Assembly: GCA_910587575.1 (NCBI GenBank)
Contig: CAJULU010000008.1
Location: 1 to 64,000, forward strand
Reading direction: 5' to 3'
Length of the DNA stretch: 64,000 nt
From: an uncultured Dorea sp.
Lineage (GTDB): Bacteria > Bacillota > Clostridia > Lachnospirales > Lachnospiraceae
The notes under the pieces are model-generated. The model had not been told where the DNA came from and made no database searches. It saw only the letters and a program-made list of their open reading frames with translations. Positions 43,758-51,744 of the stretch are shown piece after piece (the stretch's first letter is position 1; every line of letters starts with the position of its first letter). The translations under genes and the position numbers were made by a program.

Positions 43758-44510
43758 ATGAAATTTATATCATGGAATGTAAACGGAATCCGGGCATGTA
43801 TGCAGAAGGGATTCATGGATTTTTTCAAGGAGGCGGATGCAGATATTTTCTGTATCCAGGAGTCGAAAATGCAGGAAGGACAGCTGACGCTTGATACGCC
43901 GGGATATCATCAGTACTGGAACTATGCGCAGAGGAAAGGATATTCGGGAACAGCCATCTTTACAAAGGAAGAACCGGTATCCGTATCCTATGGGATGGGA
44001 ATACCGGAACACGACCAGGAAGGGCGCGTGATTACGCTGGAATTTGAAGAGTATTATTTTGTCACGGTGTATACGCCGAATTCCCAGAATGAACTGGCAA
44101 GGCTTCCTTACCGGATGCAGTGGGAGACGGATTTCCTTGCTTATCTGAAAGGCCTGGAGGGGAGGAAGCCGGTTATCTTCTGCGGAGACTTGAACGTGGC
44201 CCATAAGGAGATTGATCTGAAGAATCCGAAGACGAACCGGAAGAATGCGGGATTTACGGACGAGGAGCGGGGAAAGTTCACGGAACTTCTGGAAGCGGGC
44301 TTTATTGATACATTTCGCTATTTCTACCCGGATGTGGAAGGAATCTATTCCTGGTGGTCTTACCGTTTCAGTGCCAGGGCGAAGAATGCCGGGTGGCGTA
44401 TTGACTATTTCTGCGTATCAGAATCCTTGAAAGACAGGCTGAAGGATGCGAAGATTCTCACGGATGTTATGGGGTCAGACCATTGTCCGGTGATGCTTGA
44501 GATGGTTTAG
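43758..44510 (+). CDS. xth: Exodeoxyribonuclease III
   Basis: A 250-residue member of the exonuclease/endonuclease/phosphatase fold. MKFISWNVNGIRACMQKGF, the metal-binding Glu in IQESKMQ, GDLNVAHKEIDL and GSDHCPVMLE at the end are the canonical motifs. It cuts DNA at abasic sites and degrades 3' ends during base excision repair. AAGGAGGATGTATCG precedes the ATG. The gene end is 9 bp from the convergent SDR gene, with no visible terminator. Confidence 0.94.
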   Translation: MKFISWNVNGIRACMQKGFMDFFKEADADIFCIQESKMQEGQLTLDTPGYHQYWNYAQRKGYSGTAIFTKEEPVSVSYGMGIPEHDQEGRVITLEFEEYYFVTVYTPNSQNELARLPYRMQWETDFLAYLKGLEGRKPVIFCGDLNVAHKEIDLKNPKTNRKNAGFTDEERGKFTELLEAGFIDTFRYFYPDVEGIYSWWSYRFSARAKNAGWRIDYFCVSESLKDRLKDAKILTDVMGSDHCPVMLEMV

Positions 44511-44519
44511 GAATGATTT

Positions 44520-45254
44520 TTACAGATATCCTCCATCCACCCCGATGATCTGCCCGGTCAGATACGTGGGACTGTGGGCCAGATCCCATGCCACCTGTGC
44601 AATCTCGGCTGCCTGGCCGTACCGTCCCGCCGGAATCTCTTCTTCCAGGGTTTTCCGTTCTTCATCCGACAGGTGCTGGTTCATGGACGTGTCAATCACT
44701 CCGCAGGCAATGGCATTGACCTGGATATTACTGGGCGCAAGTTCCTTGGCAAGCGCCCTGGTAAGCCCGTGTACTCCTGCCTTGGAAGCGGAATAAGCTG
44801 CCTCGCAGGAGGCTCCGGACGTTCCCCACATGGAGGAAATATTAAGAATCCTTCCGCATTTTCTGGAAATCATCGGCGGCAATGCCTTGCGGCAGCAGTA
44901 AAAGACCGAAGAAAGGTTCGTATCCAGTACCCGTTTCCATTCTTCATCACTCATATCCATCAGAAGCCCGGTATGTGCAATCCCCGCATTATTGACCAGG
45001 ACATCCAGGCAGCCGCAGATACGGTAGATCTGTTCAAACATAGCGGCAACGTCCCTGGAACTGCCTGCGTCACCCAGGACGGTCTCACAGGGAATCTCAT
45101 ACCTTTCGTTAATCATACGCCGCACCGCTTCCAGTTCTTCGGCCGAAGCACGGCAGTTGAGAAACACGCGATACCCGCCTGCGGCAAACTTTAATGCAAT
45201 GGCTCTGCCAATTCCCCGGGAGGCTCCTGTTACCAGAATATTTTTTGGTTCCAT
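44520..45254 (-). CDS. SDR oxidoreductase, probable EF-P 5-aminopentanone reductase (YmfI-like)
   Basis: A 244-residue short-chain dehydrogenase. TGASRGIGRAIA is the NAD(P) loop, VNNAGIAH the adenine-stabilising block, the catalytic Ser is in NISSMWG, and YSASK holds Tyr and Lys. Overall it looks like FabG, but the GVIDTSMNQHLSDEERKTLE segment resembles the clostridial YmfI group that finishes the 5-aminopentanol modification of elongation factor P. No efp gene is nearby, so FabG-like acyl reduction remains possible. It is divergent from the RND exporter. Confidence 0.8.
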   Translation of the reverse strand: MEPKNILVTGASRGIGRAIALKFAAGGYRVFLNCRASAEELEAVRRMINERYEIPCETVLGDAGSSRDVAAMFEQIYRICGCLDVLVNNAGIAHTGLLMDMSDEEWKRVLDTNLSSVFYCCRKALPPMISRKCGRILNISSMWGTSGASCEAAYSASKAGVHGLTRALAKELAPSNIQVNAIACGVIDTSMNQHLSDEERKTLEEEIPAGRYGQAAEIAQVAWDLAHSPTYLTGQIIGVDGGYL

Positions 45255-45329
45255 ATCTGTTCTCCAATCCAGTCAAATGCTTTATAAAATGTTTATAAAA
45301 TATCTATTAAATCAAATTCCCACGCCACT

Positions 45330-45358
45330 ATTATACGCCAGAATTCTTGTCATTTAAA
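45330..45358 (-). promoter_or_regulatory. Promoter for the SDR gene
   Basis: On the minus strand, TTTAAA (45358-45353), 17 bp, TATAAT (45335-45330). The -35 is weak. It overlaps the divergent RND promoter. Confidence 0.45.
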
Positions 45359-45375
45359 GCCTCAAGTGCTATGAT
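45347..45375 (+). promoter_or_regulatory. Sigma-A promoter for the RND exporter
   Basis: TTGTCA (45347-45352), 17 bp, TATGAT (45370-45375). The next 3' element is a perfect palindrome overlapping the -10. Confidence 0.7.
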
Positions 45376-45404
45376 TTACATATTATTTTTATAATATGTA
45401 AATC
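45373..45404. promoter_or_regulatory. Perfect 14+14-bp palindrome over the RND transcription start
   Basis: GATTTACATATTAT (45373-45386), four Ts, then ATAATATGTAAATC (45391-45404). It overlaps the -10 box and likely start site, 28 bp before the RND gene. This is a strong operator candidate for a MarR/TetR-type repressor; an RNA hairpin role is also possible. Confidence 0.7.
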
Positions 45405-45431
45405 AATCCAAACACAGAAAGAGGGCTCCAA

Positions 45432-48400
45432 ATGCTATCAAAATTCAGCGTAAAAAAACCTTACACCGTAGTGGTAGGCGTCGTGCTCATCATCATTCTG
45501 GGAGTGGTGTCCTTCGGCAGTATGACCGTAGACCTTCTGCCGAGCATGAACCTTCCTTATGCAATTGTCATGACCACGTACATAGGCGCAAGCCCGGAAG
45601 AAGTAGAACAGGTCGTGACCAGGCCCGTAGAACAGACCATGGCTACGGTCAGCAATATCAAGACGGTTCAGTCGATTTCTAATGAAAATGCATCAACGGT
45701 GGTACTGGAATTCGATCAGACGGCCAATATGGATTCCGTCACTATCGAGATGCGGGAAAGCCTGGATCAGATACAGGGCTTCTGGCCGGATGAGGTGTCA
45801 AACCCTATTATTATGAAACTGAATCCGGATATGATGCCAGTCCTGGTTGCGGCAGTCAGCGCCGAGGGAGAAGATGCGGCGGCCACCAGCAAGATCATTG
45901 AGGATCAGGTGATTCCCGAGGTGGAGAGCGTGGAAGGTGTGGCTTCTGTTACGGTGACGGGAAGTATCGAAGAGACGGTGGAGATTACAGTCAACGAACA
46001 GAAAGTCACGGAGTTAAACGATGAGATCAAGGCGGAAATGGACCGGAAGGTAAATGAAGCCAGGAGTGCATTGGACGAGGCCAGGGCCCAGGTAGCGAAC
46101 GGGAAGGCGGCACTGGAATCCGGGAAGGCACAGGCTTCTTCCGGACTGTCACAGGCAGAGTCGCAGATTTCCATGAAGAGTGAAGAGATCAAACAGGCCC
46201 AGCTTGAGATTACGGAGAAGATGGCAGAGTTAAATGTGGCCGAAACACAGCTTCAGCAGAATCTTGCACTGATCCAGGCCGGCAAGGCCGAGGCCCAGGC
46301 CCAGCTGACACAGCTTGATGCAGCCAAAGCGCAGTATGACGAACTGAAAGGGACGCTGGAACTGCCGGATCTGGGGCTGACAGAAGAGCAGAAGGCAGAG
46401 CTGGAAGCCCGGCTTGCACAATTGGAGGCTATTGTAGGCGACGGCGTCTATGAGACGGCAAGGGAGGCTCTGGTGGCCACCATCCAGCAGTTAGAAGAGC
46501 AGGAAGCAGGACTTTTGGAAGGAAAGAACCAGCTTACTGCCGGAAAGGATCAGTTACAGGCCGTACAGCAGCAGATCAACGAGGGAGCCATGACGCTTGC
46601 CCAGGCCAGAGGAGAGCTGGCCTCCGCCCAGTTAGAGGCGGCTGTTGGAATCGGAGAGGGCACGGCCCAGCTTGCGGCAGGAGAATCGGCCCTTCAGATG
46701 CAGGAAGCGCAGATGGAGTCAGCCATGGACGAGGCGGCTGCCGGGGCAGATATGAGCAGCATGCTGACTGCAGATATGATAAAGACCATTCTGACGGCAG
46801 AGAACTTCAGTATGCCGGCAGGATACGTGAAGGAAGAAGGAATTGATTTTCTGATCCGCGTGGGCGATAAATTTAAAAATATCGGGGAACTGAAGGATCT
46901 GGTGCTGATTGACATGGAAGGCATTGATCCTGTTAAACTTTCAGACGTGGCCAGCGTGGAGATGGTCAATAATGCAGATGAGACCTATGCGAAGATTAAC
47001 GGCAATCCCGGTGTCATGCTGATGGTACAGAAGCAGACCGGATATTCCACGGGAGATGTCAGTGATCGGGTGCTGGACCGTCTGGAGCAGATCCGGAAAG
47101 ACCAGGCAGGGATTGATACAGTCGTACTGATGGACCAGGGCGTATATATTGATCTGATTGTAAATTCTGTACTGCAGAATCTGGTCTATGGAGCGGTTCT
47201 TGCGATTATTATACTGCTGGTATTTTTAAAGAGCCTGCGGCCTACGTTTGTCATCGCCTGCTCCATTCCGATCAGTATCATGACGGCTCTGGTTGCGATG
47301 TATTTTTCGGGAATCACCCTGAATATCATTTCCCTGTCGGGACTTGCGCTGGGTGTGGGGATGCTGGTGGATAACTCCATCGTGGTGATTGAAAATATTT
47401 ACCGTATGCGTAATGAAGAAGGAGCAGCTGCGAAAGAAGCGGCCATTACAGGGGCAAGGCAGGTAGGAGGGGCCATAGCGGCTTCTACGCTGACAACGGT
47501 ATGCGTGTTCCTTCCGATCGTATTTACCACGGGAGTCACAAGGCAGCTGTTTGTGGATATGGGGCTGACTATTGCCTATTCCCTCCTTGCCAGTCTCCTG
47601 GTGGCCCTGACGCTGGTTCCGATGATGTCTGCGGGCCTGCTTCGGAAAACGGAGAACAAGGAGTCCAGATTCTTTGTGGGAGTACGCACGGTCTATGGAA
47701 ATCTGCTTGGCAGCGCATTGAAGCATAAGATTCTTGTGCTTCTGGGGGCTCTGCTCCTGTTTGCGGGAAGTATTGCCCTGGAACTGACCCGGGGAACCCA
47801 GTTCATGCCGGATATGGAGAGTACCCAGATCAGTATGGATCTGGAGACGGAGAAAGGAACCAGCCTGGAAGAGACTGCTGAGATTGCGGACGAAGTGATG
47901 GAACGGGTGGGAGGCCTTAAGGATATCGAGGACGTGGGAGGACTGGTGGCTTCTGCCTCTATGATGGGAGGCGGGCAGACGGAGACCAATGCCATTTCCT
48001 TCTATGCCACAACCAAAGAGAATCCGTCAATGTCCAATGAGCAGCTGAAGAAGGAAATCGAGAAGGTGACCAGGGATCTTCCGGGAGAACTGACGGTGAA
48101 TATGTCCAACATGGATATGAGCGCCCTTGGAAGTGCAGGAATCAATATTCAGATCAAGGGAAAGGATCTGGACAGACTGCAGAAGGTGGCAAAGGATGTC
48201 AAGAAGATTGTGGAGGATACCAAAGGGACGCAAAATGTGTCGGACGGGACAGAGGATAACAAAGAAGAACTCCGTGTCGTAGTAGATAAGGCGAAGGCTG
48301 TGCAGCACAGCCTGACGGTGGCTCAGGTATACCAGGAGCTGTCCGGGAAGCTTTCTGAGGCGCAGACGGCAACCGCCCTCTCTACGGATACCGATGAATT

Positions 48401-49262
48401 TGACGTTTACGTGCTGGATGATGCCAATGAAAACATGACCCGTGAGGATGTGCGGAATCTGACGGTTACGGCTCAGAAGCAGGATGGGACGAAGGAAGAG
48501 GTGAAGCTTGCGGAGATTGCAGCCTTCGAGGATGCGTCCGGTCTGCAGGCCATCAGCCGTATTGACCAGAGCCGGTATATGTCCGTGACGGCCGAAATCA
48601 AGGACGGGGATAACATCGGCTTGGTGAGCAGCAGGGTGAAGAAGGCTCTTGGCGGCTACAGTGCGCCGGAGGGCTACGAGATCAGGATGACCGGTGAGGA
48701 TGAGACGATCATGGAGGCAATGGTAGAACTCTTTAAAATGCTTGCCCTTGCGCTGGTGTTTATGTACCTGATCATGGTGGCCCAGTTCCAGTCTCTGCGT
48801 TCGCCGTTTATCGTTATGTTTACCGTACCACTGGCATTTACCGGAGGGCTTCTGGCGCTTTATATCGCAGGTATGCCGGTCAGCGTGATTGCCATGGTCG
48901 GGTTCGTTATGCTGTCTGGTATCATTGTGAATAACGGAATTGTATTTATCGATTATGCCAACCAGCTGATTGCCCAGGGAATGGAGCAAAGGGACGCTCT
49001 TGTGGAGGCGGGAATGACCAGGCTTCGTCCGATTATCATGACGGCGCTTACCACGATTCTCGGGTTATCCACCATGGCGGTGGGAGTCGGTATGGGGGCG
49101 GACATGGTCCAGCCTATGGCAATCGTAACAATTGGCGGACTGATCTACGGAACTGTATTGACTTTGTTCGTCGTTCCCTGTATATTTAACTTATTCCATA
49201 AAAAAGAGAAAGCGAGACTTCGTGAAGGAATTGAGGAGGAAGAGTATCTGTTAGATGATTAA
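45432..49262 (+). CDS. RND superfamily efflux/export protein with coiled-coil insertion
   Basis: A 1276-residue AcrB/SwrC-type transporter, about 200 residues longer than usual. It has N-terminal VKKPYTVVVGVVLIIILGVV (TM1), and the TM4 motif GVGMLVDNSIVVIEN with the proton-relay Asp. Two homologous halves are present, each with six membrane segments. The extra length is an Ala/Gln/Glu-rich insert at about residues 190-430 (EARSALDEARAQVANGKAAL, EAQAQLTQLDAAKAQYDEL) predicted as a long antiparallel coiled coil in the first extracytoplasmic loop. No adaptor gene is adjacent, so the insert may do the job of a membrane-fusion adaptor in a Gram-positive cell. The substrate is unknown. Confidence 0.88.
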   Translation: MLSKFSVKKPYTVVVGVVLIIILGVVSFGSMTVDLLPSMNLPYAIVMTTYIGASPEEVEQVVTRPVEQTMATVSNIKTVQSISNENASTVVLEFDQTANMDSVTIEMRESLDQIQGFWPDEVSNPIIMKLNPDMMPVLVAAVSAEGEDAAATSKIIEDQVIPEVESVEGVASVTVTGSIEETVEITVNEQKVTELNDEIKAEMDRKVNEARSALDEARAQVANGKAALESGKAQASSGLSQAESQISMKSEEIKQAQLEITEKMAELNVAETQLQQNLALIQAGKAEAQAQLTQLDAAKAQYDELKGTLELPDLGLTEEQKAELEARLAQLEAIVGDGVYETAREALVATIQQLEEQEAGLLEGKNQLTAGKDQLQAVQQQINEGAMTLAQARGELASAQLEAAVGIGEGTAQLAAGESALQMQEAQMESAMDEAAAGADMSSMLTADMIKTILTAENFSMPAGYVKEEGIDFLIRVGDKFKNIGELKDLVLIDMEGIDPVKLSDVASVEMVNNADETYAKINGNPGVMLMVQKQTGYSTGDVSDRVLDRLEQIRKDQAGIDTVVLMDQGVYIDLIVNSVLQNLVYGAVLAIIILLVFLKSLRPTFVIACSIPISIMTALVAMYFSGITLNIISLSGLALGVGMLVDNSIVVIENIYRMRNEEGAAAKEAAITGARQVGGAIAASTLTTVCVFLPIVFTTGVTRQLFVDMGLTIAYSLLASLLVALTLVPMMSAGLLRKTENKESRFFVGVRTVYGNLLGSALKHKILVLLGALLLFAGSIALELTRGTQFMPDMESTQISMDLETEKGTSLEETAEIADEVMERVGGLKDIEDVGGLVASASMMGGGQTETNAISFYATTKENPSMSNEQLKKEIEKVTRDLPGELTVNMSNMDMSALGSAGINIQIKGKDLDRLQKVAKDVKKIVEDTKGTQNVSDGTEDNKEELRVVVDKAKAVQHSLTVAQVYQELSGKLSEAQTATALSTDTDEFDVYVLDDANENMTREDVRNLTVTAQKQDGTKEEVKLAEIAAFEDASGLQAISRIDQSRYMSVTAEIKDGDNIGLVSSRVKKALGGYSAPEGYEIRMTGEDETIMEAMVELFKMLALALVFMYLIMVAQFQSLRSPFIVMFTVPLAFTGGLLALYIAGMPVSVIAMVGFVMLSGIIVNNGIVFIDYANQLIAQGMEQRDALVEAGMTRLRPIIMTALTTILGLSTMAVGVGMGADMVQPMAIVTIGGLIYGTVLTLFVVPCIFNLFHKKEKARLREGIEEEEYLLDD

Positions 49263-49284
49263 GGGCATTCAGAGAGGTAAGAGT

Positions 49285-49857
49285 ATGATTGACAGAGCGG
49301 TCGAATTCGCATTTAAGGCACACGAAGGGCAGTTCAGAAAGGGGACGAGGCGGCCTTATATCGTTCATCCGGTGGAGGTGAAGGATATTGTGGCAACGAT
49401 GACAGGAGACGAGGAGGTGATCAGTGCAGCGGTGCTGCACGACACGATTGAAGACTGTGAAGGGGTGACACAGAGAATACTTGCCCAGGAGTTCTCAGAG
49501 AGGGTGGCCAGAATGGTTGCCCAGGAGAGTGAGGATAAGTCGAAATCATGGATCGACAGGAAGACGAGCACCATTGAACATCTGAGGAATGCGCCCCGGG
49601 ATGTGCAGATGATCGGTCTTGCGGATAAGCTGTCGAATATGCGGGACATTGACAGGGATTACCCGGTCATGGGGGAGGAACTCTGGAACAGGTTCCGCAT
49701 GAAGGACAAGCATATCATCGGGTGGTACTATAAGGGAGTCCGGGATGTGCTTCGGATACCTTTTGGAGGGGAAAAGCCTTTTGAGGAGTACTGCAGGCTG
49801 ATTGAGAAGAATTTTGGAAGCTGCCCGCCGGTACATGAAGGGAGCAGCGGACTGTGA
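49285..49857 (+). CDS. HD-domain hydrolase (RelA/SpoT hydrolase-like)
   Basis: About 190 residues. The HD fold is clear: RRPYIVHPVEV with its His, VLHDTIEDCEG with the His-Asp pair, and ADKLSNMRDI with the late Asp. It is the small stand-alone type similar to the hydrolase half of RelA/SpoT (MESH1-like), without synthetase or regulatory domains, so it may remove pyrophosphate from (p)ppGpp or act on another nucleotide. The ATG at 49285 gives the family start MIDRAVEFAFKAH; an ATG at 49255 overlapping the RND gene is the alternative. Confidence 0.8.
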   Translation: MIDRAVEFAFKAHEGQFRKGTRRPYIVHPVEVKDIVATMTGDEEVISAAVLHDTIEDCEGVTQRILAQEFSERVARMVAQESEDKSKSWIDRKTSTIEHLRNAPRDVQMIGLADKLSNMRDIDRDYPVMGEELWNRFRMKDKHIIGWYYKGVRDVLRIPFGGEKPFEEYCRLIEKNFGSCPPVHEGSSGL

Positions 49858-49910
49858 AGCTTGACGCATACAGTTCCTTATGAGGACAGAGTGAGAAGGA
49901 CGGATGTGAG

Positions 49911-50855
49911 ATGATAATCAGTGCAAGCAGAAGAACGGATATTCCAGCGTTGTATCCGGAGTGGTTTGTGAACCGTCTGAAAGCTGGGGAAGTGCTGGTT
50001 CCGAATCCTTATAACCGTAAGAAGATCAAGCGTATATCCCTGTCGCCGGAGATTGTGGACTGCATTGTGTTCTGGACGAAGAACCCGGGTCCCATGCTTC
50101 CCTATCTGCGGGAGATTGAGGAGATGGGGTATCAGTATTATTTCCAGGTGACGATCACGGACTACGATGAGGATATGGAAGTGAACCTGGCGGACAGGTC
50201 GGATATTATGGCCACGTTTCTGCTGATGAGCGAGCGGCTGGGCAGGGAGCGTATGGACTGGCGGTTTGACCCGCTCCTTCTCACAAAGAAGTATACCATA
50301 TCCTATCATCTGGAGCAGTTTGAGATGATGTGCCGGTGGCTTGCGAAGGCGACCACCAGGTGTATCATCAGTTTTGTGGATTCCTATAAGGGCAGTCCTT
50401 TCCGGGAACTTACGGAAGATGAGGTATTGAAGCTGGCAGGGGGATTGAGTAAGATTGCCAGGGGGTATCAGCTTCCCTTATTTACCTGTGCGGAGAAGGT
50501 GAACCTGGAACGGTTCGGGATCGGGCATAGCGCCTGCATTGACAGGGGTAAGATCAGCAGCCTGACCGGGTATCGTCTGGATCTGAAGAAGGACGGCGGA
50601 CAGCGCAAGGAGTGCCGGTGTGTGGAGAGTGTGGATGTGGGGATATACCACACCTGTATCCATGGGTGCAGATACTGTTATGCCACCGGGAGCCAGGAGA
50701 ATGCAAGGAACAAGTATGAGTCCCATGACCCGGATTCGCCGCTGCTGGTGGGGCATGTGAGGGGAGATGAAGTGATTACGGAACGGGCGGCGGTGTCGGG
50801 GAGGGATATCCAGATTTCGCTGTTTGATCTGCCGGGGATGTATACGGGGTTTTAG
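49911..50855 (+). CDS. DUF1848 family protein
   Basis: A 314-residue protein. MIISASRRTDIPALYPEWF and NPYNRKKIKRISLSPEIVDC and FWTKNPGPM define DUF1848. Near the end a cysteine cluster, CRCVESVDVG then CIHGCRYCYA, could bind an iron-sulfur cluster and is reminiscent of radical SAM or SPL-like proteins. The family is widespread in anaerobes and biochemically uncharacterised. It follows the HD hydrolase gene by 53 bp and is followed by a strong terminator. Confidence 0.82.
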   Translation: MIISASRRTDIPALYPEWFVNRLKAGEVLVPNPYNRKKIKRISLSPEIVDCIVFWTKNPGPMLPYLREIEEMGYQYYFQVTITDYDEDMEVNLADRSDIMATFLLMSERLGRERMDWRFDPLLLTKKYTISYHLEQFEMMCRWLAKATTRCIISFVDSYKGSPFRELTEDEVLKLAGGLSKIARGYQLPLFTCAEKVNLERFGIGHSACIDRGKISSLTGYRLDLKKDGGQRKECRCVESVDVGIYHTCIHGCRYCYATGSQENARNKYESHDPDSPLLVGHVRGDEVITERAAVSGRDIQISLFDLPGMYTGF

Positions 50856-50905
50856 GATGTTCCGTAAAACAAGTTCTGTTTCTTCATGAGTAAATCTTGA
50901 AAGTT

Positions 50906-50945
50906 AAAAAATTTCGCAGAGTATCTTACTCTGCGAAATTTTTTT
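50906..50945. terminator. Bidirectional terminator, hairpin copy 1
   Basis: AAAAAATTTCGCAGAGTA (50906-50923) pairs perfectly with TACTCTGCGAAATTTTTT (50927-50944) over a TCT loop: 18 pairs, with A- and T-tracts that make it work from both sides. It closes the DUF1848 transcript. The left arm recurs at 51126-51143. Confidence 0.85.
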
Positions 50946-51172
50946 CGAAACAACATATTTATTATAACCATCTCAAAGAAAGAAATCAATACCCAATTTC
51001 ATTTTGTTAAAATCTGGTGCCGGTTTACAAAGAATTTATTCTAAAAATGTGTCTATTTTCAGTAGTCATATCTTATTTTCTGTGAATTTCACATAAAAAT
51101 ACCCAGAATAACTCAGAAACTTATTAAAAAATTTCGCAGAGTAAGATACTCTGCGAATCGGGAGGGGTAACG
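50946..51172 (+). promoter_or_regulatory. Leader region of the LoaP/glycan operon
   Basis: About 225 bp of AT-rich DNA with no gene. A weak promoter candidate is TTGTTA (51004-51009), 16 bp, TACAAA (51026-51031). TGTGAA-T-TTCACA at 51081-51093 is a perfect palindrome. Hairpin copy 2 and the LoaP ribosome-binding site end the region. Confidence 0.45.
51126..51157 (+). promoter_or_regulatory. Leader hairpin copy 2, candidate LoaP RNA target
   Basis: TTCGCAGAGTA (51133-51143), AGA loop, TACTCTGCGAA (51147-51157): 11 pairs. The upstream 18 bases are identical to hairpin copy 1, but the T-tract is replaced by CGGGAGGGG, the ribosome-binding site of the LoaP gene. LoaP proteins bind a leader RNA hairpin, so this is the natural candidate; it could also control LoaP translation. 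Confidence 0.5.
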
Positions 51173-51673
51173 ATCTGGTACTTATTAGACTGTTACGGGC
51201 AGGATGAGGATAAGATGAAGGCTTTATGCAGAGAAAGCCTGTCCGAGACCACGGTAAAAGAGGTGTTCATCCCCACATATGACTGTATGCGGCGTTATAG
51301 AGGAGCATGGCATAGAGAGAAAAGGCATTTGTTTCCTTCTTATGTGTTTCTGGACAGTGAAAATGAAGAACTTCTTTTAGAGGAACTTCAGAAATCCAGG
51401 GTGGCCATCGTCCGGAAAAAAGGTCTGTTTCCAATAGACAGAGAAGAAGAGAAATTTCTGAAAAAACTGTGCGGTGAATCCCATCATCTGCAGATGTCCA
51501 GAGGGGTGCTCCATAAAGGAAAGATACAGATCATGGAAGGTCCTTTAAAGGGAATGGAGAGCCGGATCTGCCGGATTGACCGGCATAAGAGACTTGCGAG
51601 AGTCGGGGTTATCATGAATCAGGACTGTAATTCGATTCCTGCAGGTCTGGAGATTACTGAAAAGACGTTATGA
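51173..51673 (+). CDS. loaP: LoaP-like specialised NusG antiterminator
   Basis: About 166 residues: an NGN domain and a C-terminal KOW domain (KGKIQIMEGPLKGMESRICR). PTYDCMRRYRGAWHREKRHL followed by FPSYVF is the NGN core of LoaP/UpxY-type NusG paralogues. They ride on RNA polymerase and prevent termination in long glycan or antibiotic operons. The first NGN strand, WYLLDCYGQDEDK, is encoded in frame before the first ATG (51215), yet only an ATC (51173) follows the GGAGGGG site; no ATG/GTG/TTG lies between there and the upstream stop at 51125. Translation may start at that rare codon, or at 51215 with loss of strand one. It sits directly before the glycan/acyl operon. Confidence 0.82.
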   Translation: MWYLLDCYGQDEDKMKALCRESLSETTVKEVFIPTYDCMRRYRGAWHREKRHLFPSYVFLDSENEELLLEELQKSRVAIVRKKGLFPIDREEEKFLKKLCGESHHLQMSRGVLHKGKIQIMEGPLKGMESRICRIDRHKRLARVGVIMNQDCNSIPAGLEITEKTL

Positions 51674-51744
51674 CTGCTTCTGGAAGCATTAGCACTTGAG
51701 CGCAGGAATGACAGACATAGAGAGCTGGCGTAAGGAGCGGAGGT

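Noticed and set aside
48027..48989. 320-codon minus-strand frame opposite the RND exporter
   Set aside because: Shadow of the RND gene with no domain or ribosome-binding site.
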